5,599 nucleotides of DNA from Acidimicrobiales bacterium (GTDB taxonomy: Bacteria; Actinomycetota; Acidimicrobiia; Acidimicrobiales; Palsa-688), in assembly GCA_019241495.1 (NCBI GenBank), contig JAFAWZ010000199.1, positions 1 to 5,599 of the forward strand, given 5' to 3'. Every line of letters starts with the position of its first letter. Within the stretch, counting starts at the first letter, position 1. Of this stretch, positions 4,775-5,599 are shown piece after piece. The notes below the pieces were generated by a model. The model was not told the origin of the DNA and made no database searches. It saw nothing but the letters and a program-made list of their open reading frames with translations. The position numbers were made by a program, and so were the translations under genes.

Positions 4775-5599
4775 ATGCCCGATCAATTCACCAGTCCCGG
4801 CCGGGCTGAACGGGCTGGGTCGCCGGGTCAGGAGGAAGTCCACGAGCACGCTACCCACGAGGTCTCCTTCGACGTGTCGCGCGCCGTGCGCGGTGCGTCG
4901 CAAGCGGTCATCGCAGGAAGTGTCGTGGTGCCACCCGCCGGAGTACCGGTCCGGCCGACGGTGGTCCTCGCGGTGCCAGGGGGCACTTATCCTCGCGCCT
5001 ATTGGCACCCGAGCCAGACGGTGCTTCCGGGGTACAGCTTTTGCGATCATCTTGCCGCGGCCGGATACGTCACGGTCGCGGTCGACAACATCGGCACGGG
5101 CCTGAGCTCCCCCGCAGATGGGTTAGCAGGCACACCGGAGGTGTTTGGCGAGCTTCTTCACATCGCGGCCTGTGAAGCCAGGACCAGGGCTGCTGACGGC
5201 ACGCTGGCGCCCGGTCTGGCGGCGATTAGCGAACCCGAGGTCGTCGGAATCGGGCACTCGCTCGGTGGGCGGATCACCATGTTGCAGCAAGCCGTGTGGC
5301 GGACCTACGACCGTATCGGGGTATTCGGCTACACCGCCCTGACTCCTCCCGACGCCCGTGATCAACCGATCGACGAGCGTGTTCAGAAGGCGCTGGAGGG
5401 TCTGCGGGCAGCCGCCGGGGTCGGACCGGATGCGGAGTTCGCGGAGATGCCCCGGGTGCCGCTTCGACCGTTCTTCTACGGTCCTTTTGTCAGCGAGGAG
5501 GTCATGTCTGCCGACGAGTCACTGGCCACGTCGATGGGCTTGCTCGCCGGCGCGTGCGCCAGCGTGTCCGGCTATGCCAGCCGAGCAGCTTCGGAGATA
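4775..5599 (+). CDS. Alpha/beta hydrolase, N-terminal 275 residues (runs off the window)
   Basis: An open frame from ATG 4775 to the last base with no stop, so the C-terminus is outside the window. AAGGAG (4765-4770) lies 4 bases before the start. After a charged, probably disordered first 30 residues, the fold reads VVLAVPGGTYPRAYW (63-77), a likely oxyanion loop, then GYSFCDHLAAAGYVTVAVDN (86-105) with IGTGLSSP (106-113), and the nucleophile elbow GIGHSLGGRI (158-167) with S162 as the catalytic serine. The acid and His of the triad should lie further on; H161 is the elbow residue, not the triad His. No signal peptide is visible, so it is probably cytosolic. It could hydrolyse an ester, lactone or CoA thioester in the same pathway; divergent pairing with the hydratase suggests joint control. 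The substrate is unassigned. Confidence 0.9.
   Translation, partial: MPDQFTSPGRAERAGSPGQEEVHEHATHEVSFDVSRAVRGASQAVIAGSVVVPPAGVPVRPTVVLAVPGGTYPRAYWHPSQTVLPGYSFCDHLAAAGYVTVAVDNIGTGLSSPADGLAGTPEVFGELLHIAACEARTRAADGTLAPGLAAISEPEVVGIGHSLGGRITMLQQAVWRTYDRIGVFGYTALTPPDARDQPIDERVQKALEGLRAAAGVGPDAEFAEMPRVPLRPFFYGPFVSEEVMSADESLATSMGLLAGACASVSGYASRAASEI

Noticed and set aside
4323..5105. A 260-residue plus-strand frame spanning the hydratase start and hydrolase start
   Set aside because: It runs antisense through the hydratase and out of frame through the hydrolase, with no recognisable domain.
1..5599. tRNA, rRNA, riboswitch or insertion-sequence transposase
   Set aside because: No such sequence or structure was recognised; nearly all of the window is accounted for by protein-coding genes and short gaps.

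Overview
The window looks like a piece of a high-GC actinobacterial chromosome. Codon third positions are strongly G/C, Shine-Dalgarno sites are purine-rich, and the gene content (P450, SDR, SCP-x-type thiolase homologue, DUF35 Zn-ribbon protein, crotonase, alpha/beta hydrolase) is typical of lipid, steroid or terpenoid acyl-CoA catabolism in Actinomycetota such as Acidimicrobiia or mycobacteria-like lineages. The taxon is inferred from style, not proven.

Layout: (1) bases 2-190 (+) are the C-terminal end of a short-chain dehydrogenase/reductase cut by the window edge. (2) 289-1494 (+) is a complete soluble cytochrome P450. (3) A hairpin at 1481-1503 lies where the P450 converges on a minus-strand cupin gene (1516-1944). 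(4) A minus-strand block reads, in transcription order, enoyl-CoA hydratase (4622-3867), thiolase-like protein (3802-2606), DUF35 protein (2479-2045), and after a 100-base gap the cupin. (5) A 152-base divergent spacer separates the hydratase from a plus-strand alpha/beta hydrolase (4775 onward) that runs off the right edge.

Proposed teamwork (inference): the P450 and SDR oxidise a hydrophobic substrate, the hydratase acts on an enoyl-CoA thioester, and the thiolase-like protein plus its DUF35 partner cleave a C-C bond of the product. The thiolase-like protein has no cysteine at the usual nucleophile position. It carries a Tyr pair at a spacing like that of the steroid side-chain retro-aldolase Ltp2, which works with a DUF35 partner, so an aldolase-type cleavage is a better guess than thiolysis. 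The substrate cannot be read from the sequence.

The most unusual structure is at 2476-2609, between the thiolase-like and DUF35 genes. Two head-to-tail copies of a 65-base unit, with one mismatch between them, sit between GTGA tetramers. Removing both copies restores a four-base GTGA stop/start overlap between the two genes. Each copy carries a long two-part hairpin and a Shine-Dalgarno site followed by ATG-TGA. This looks like a small REP/MITE-like element that inserted into a translational-coupling site without harming either reading frame.
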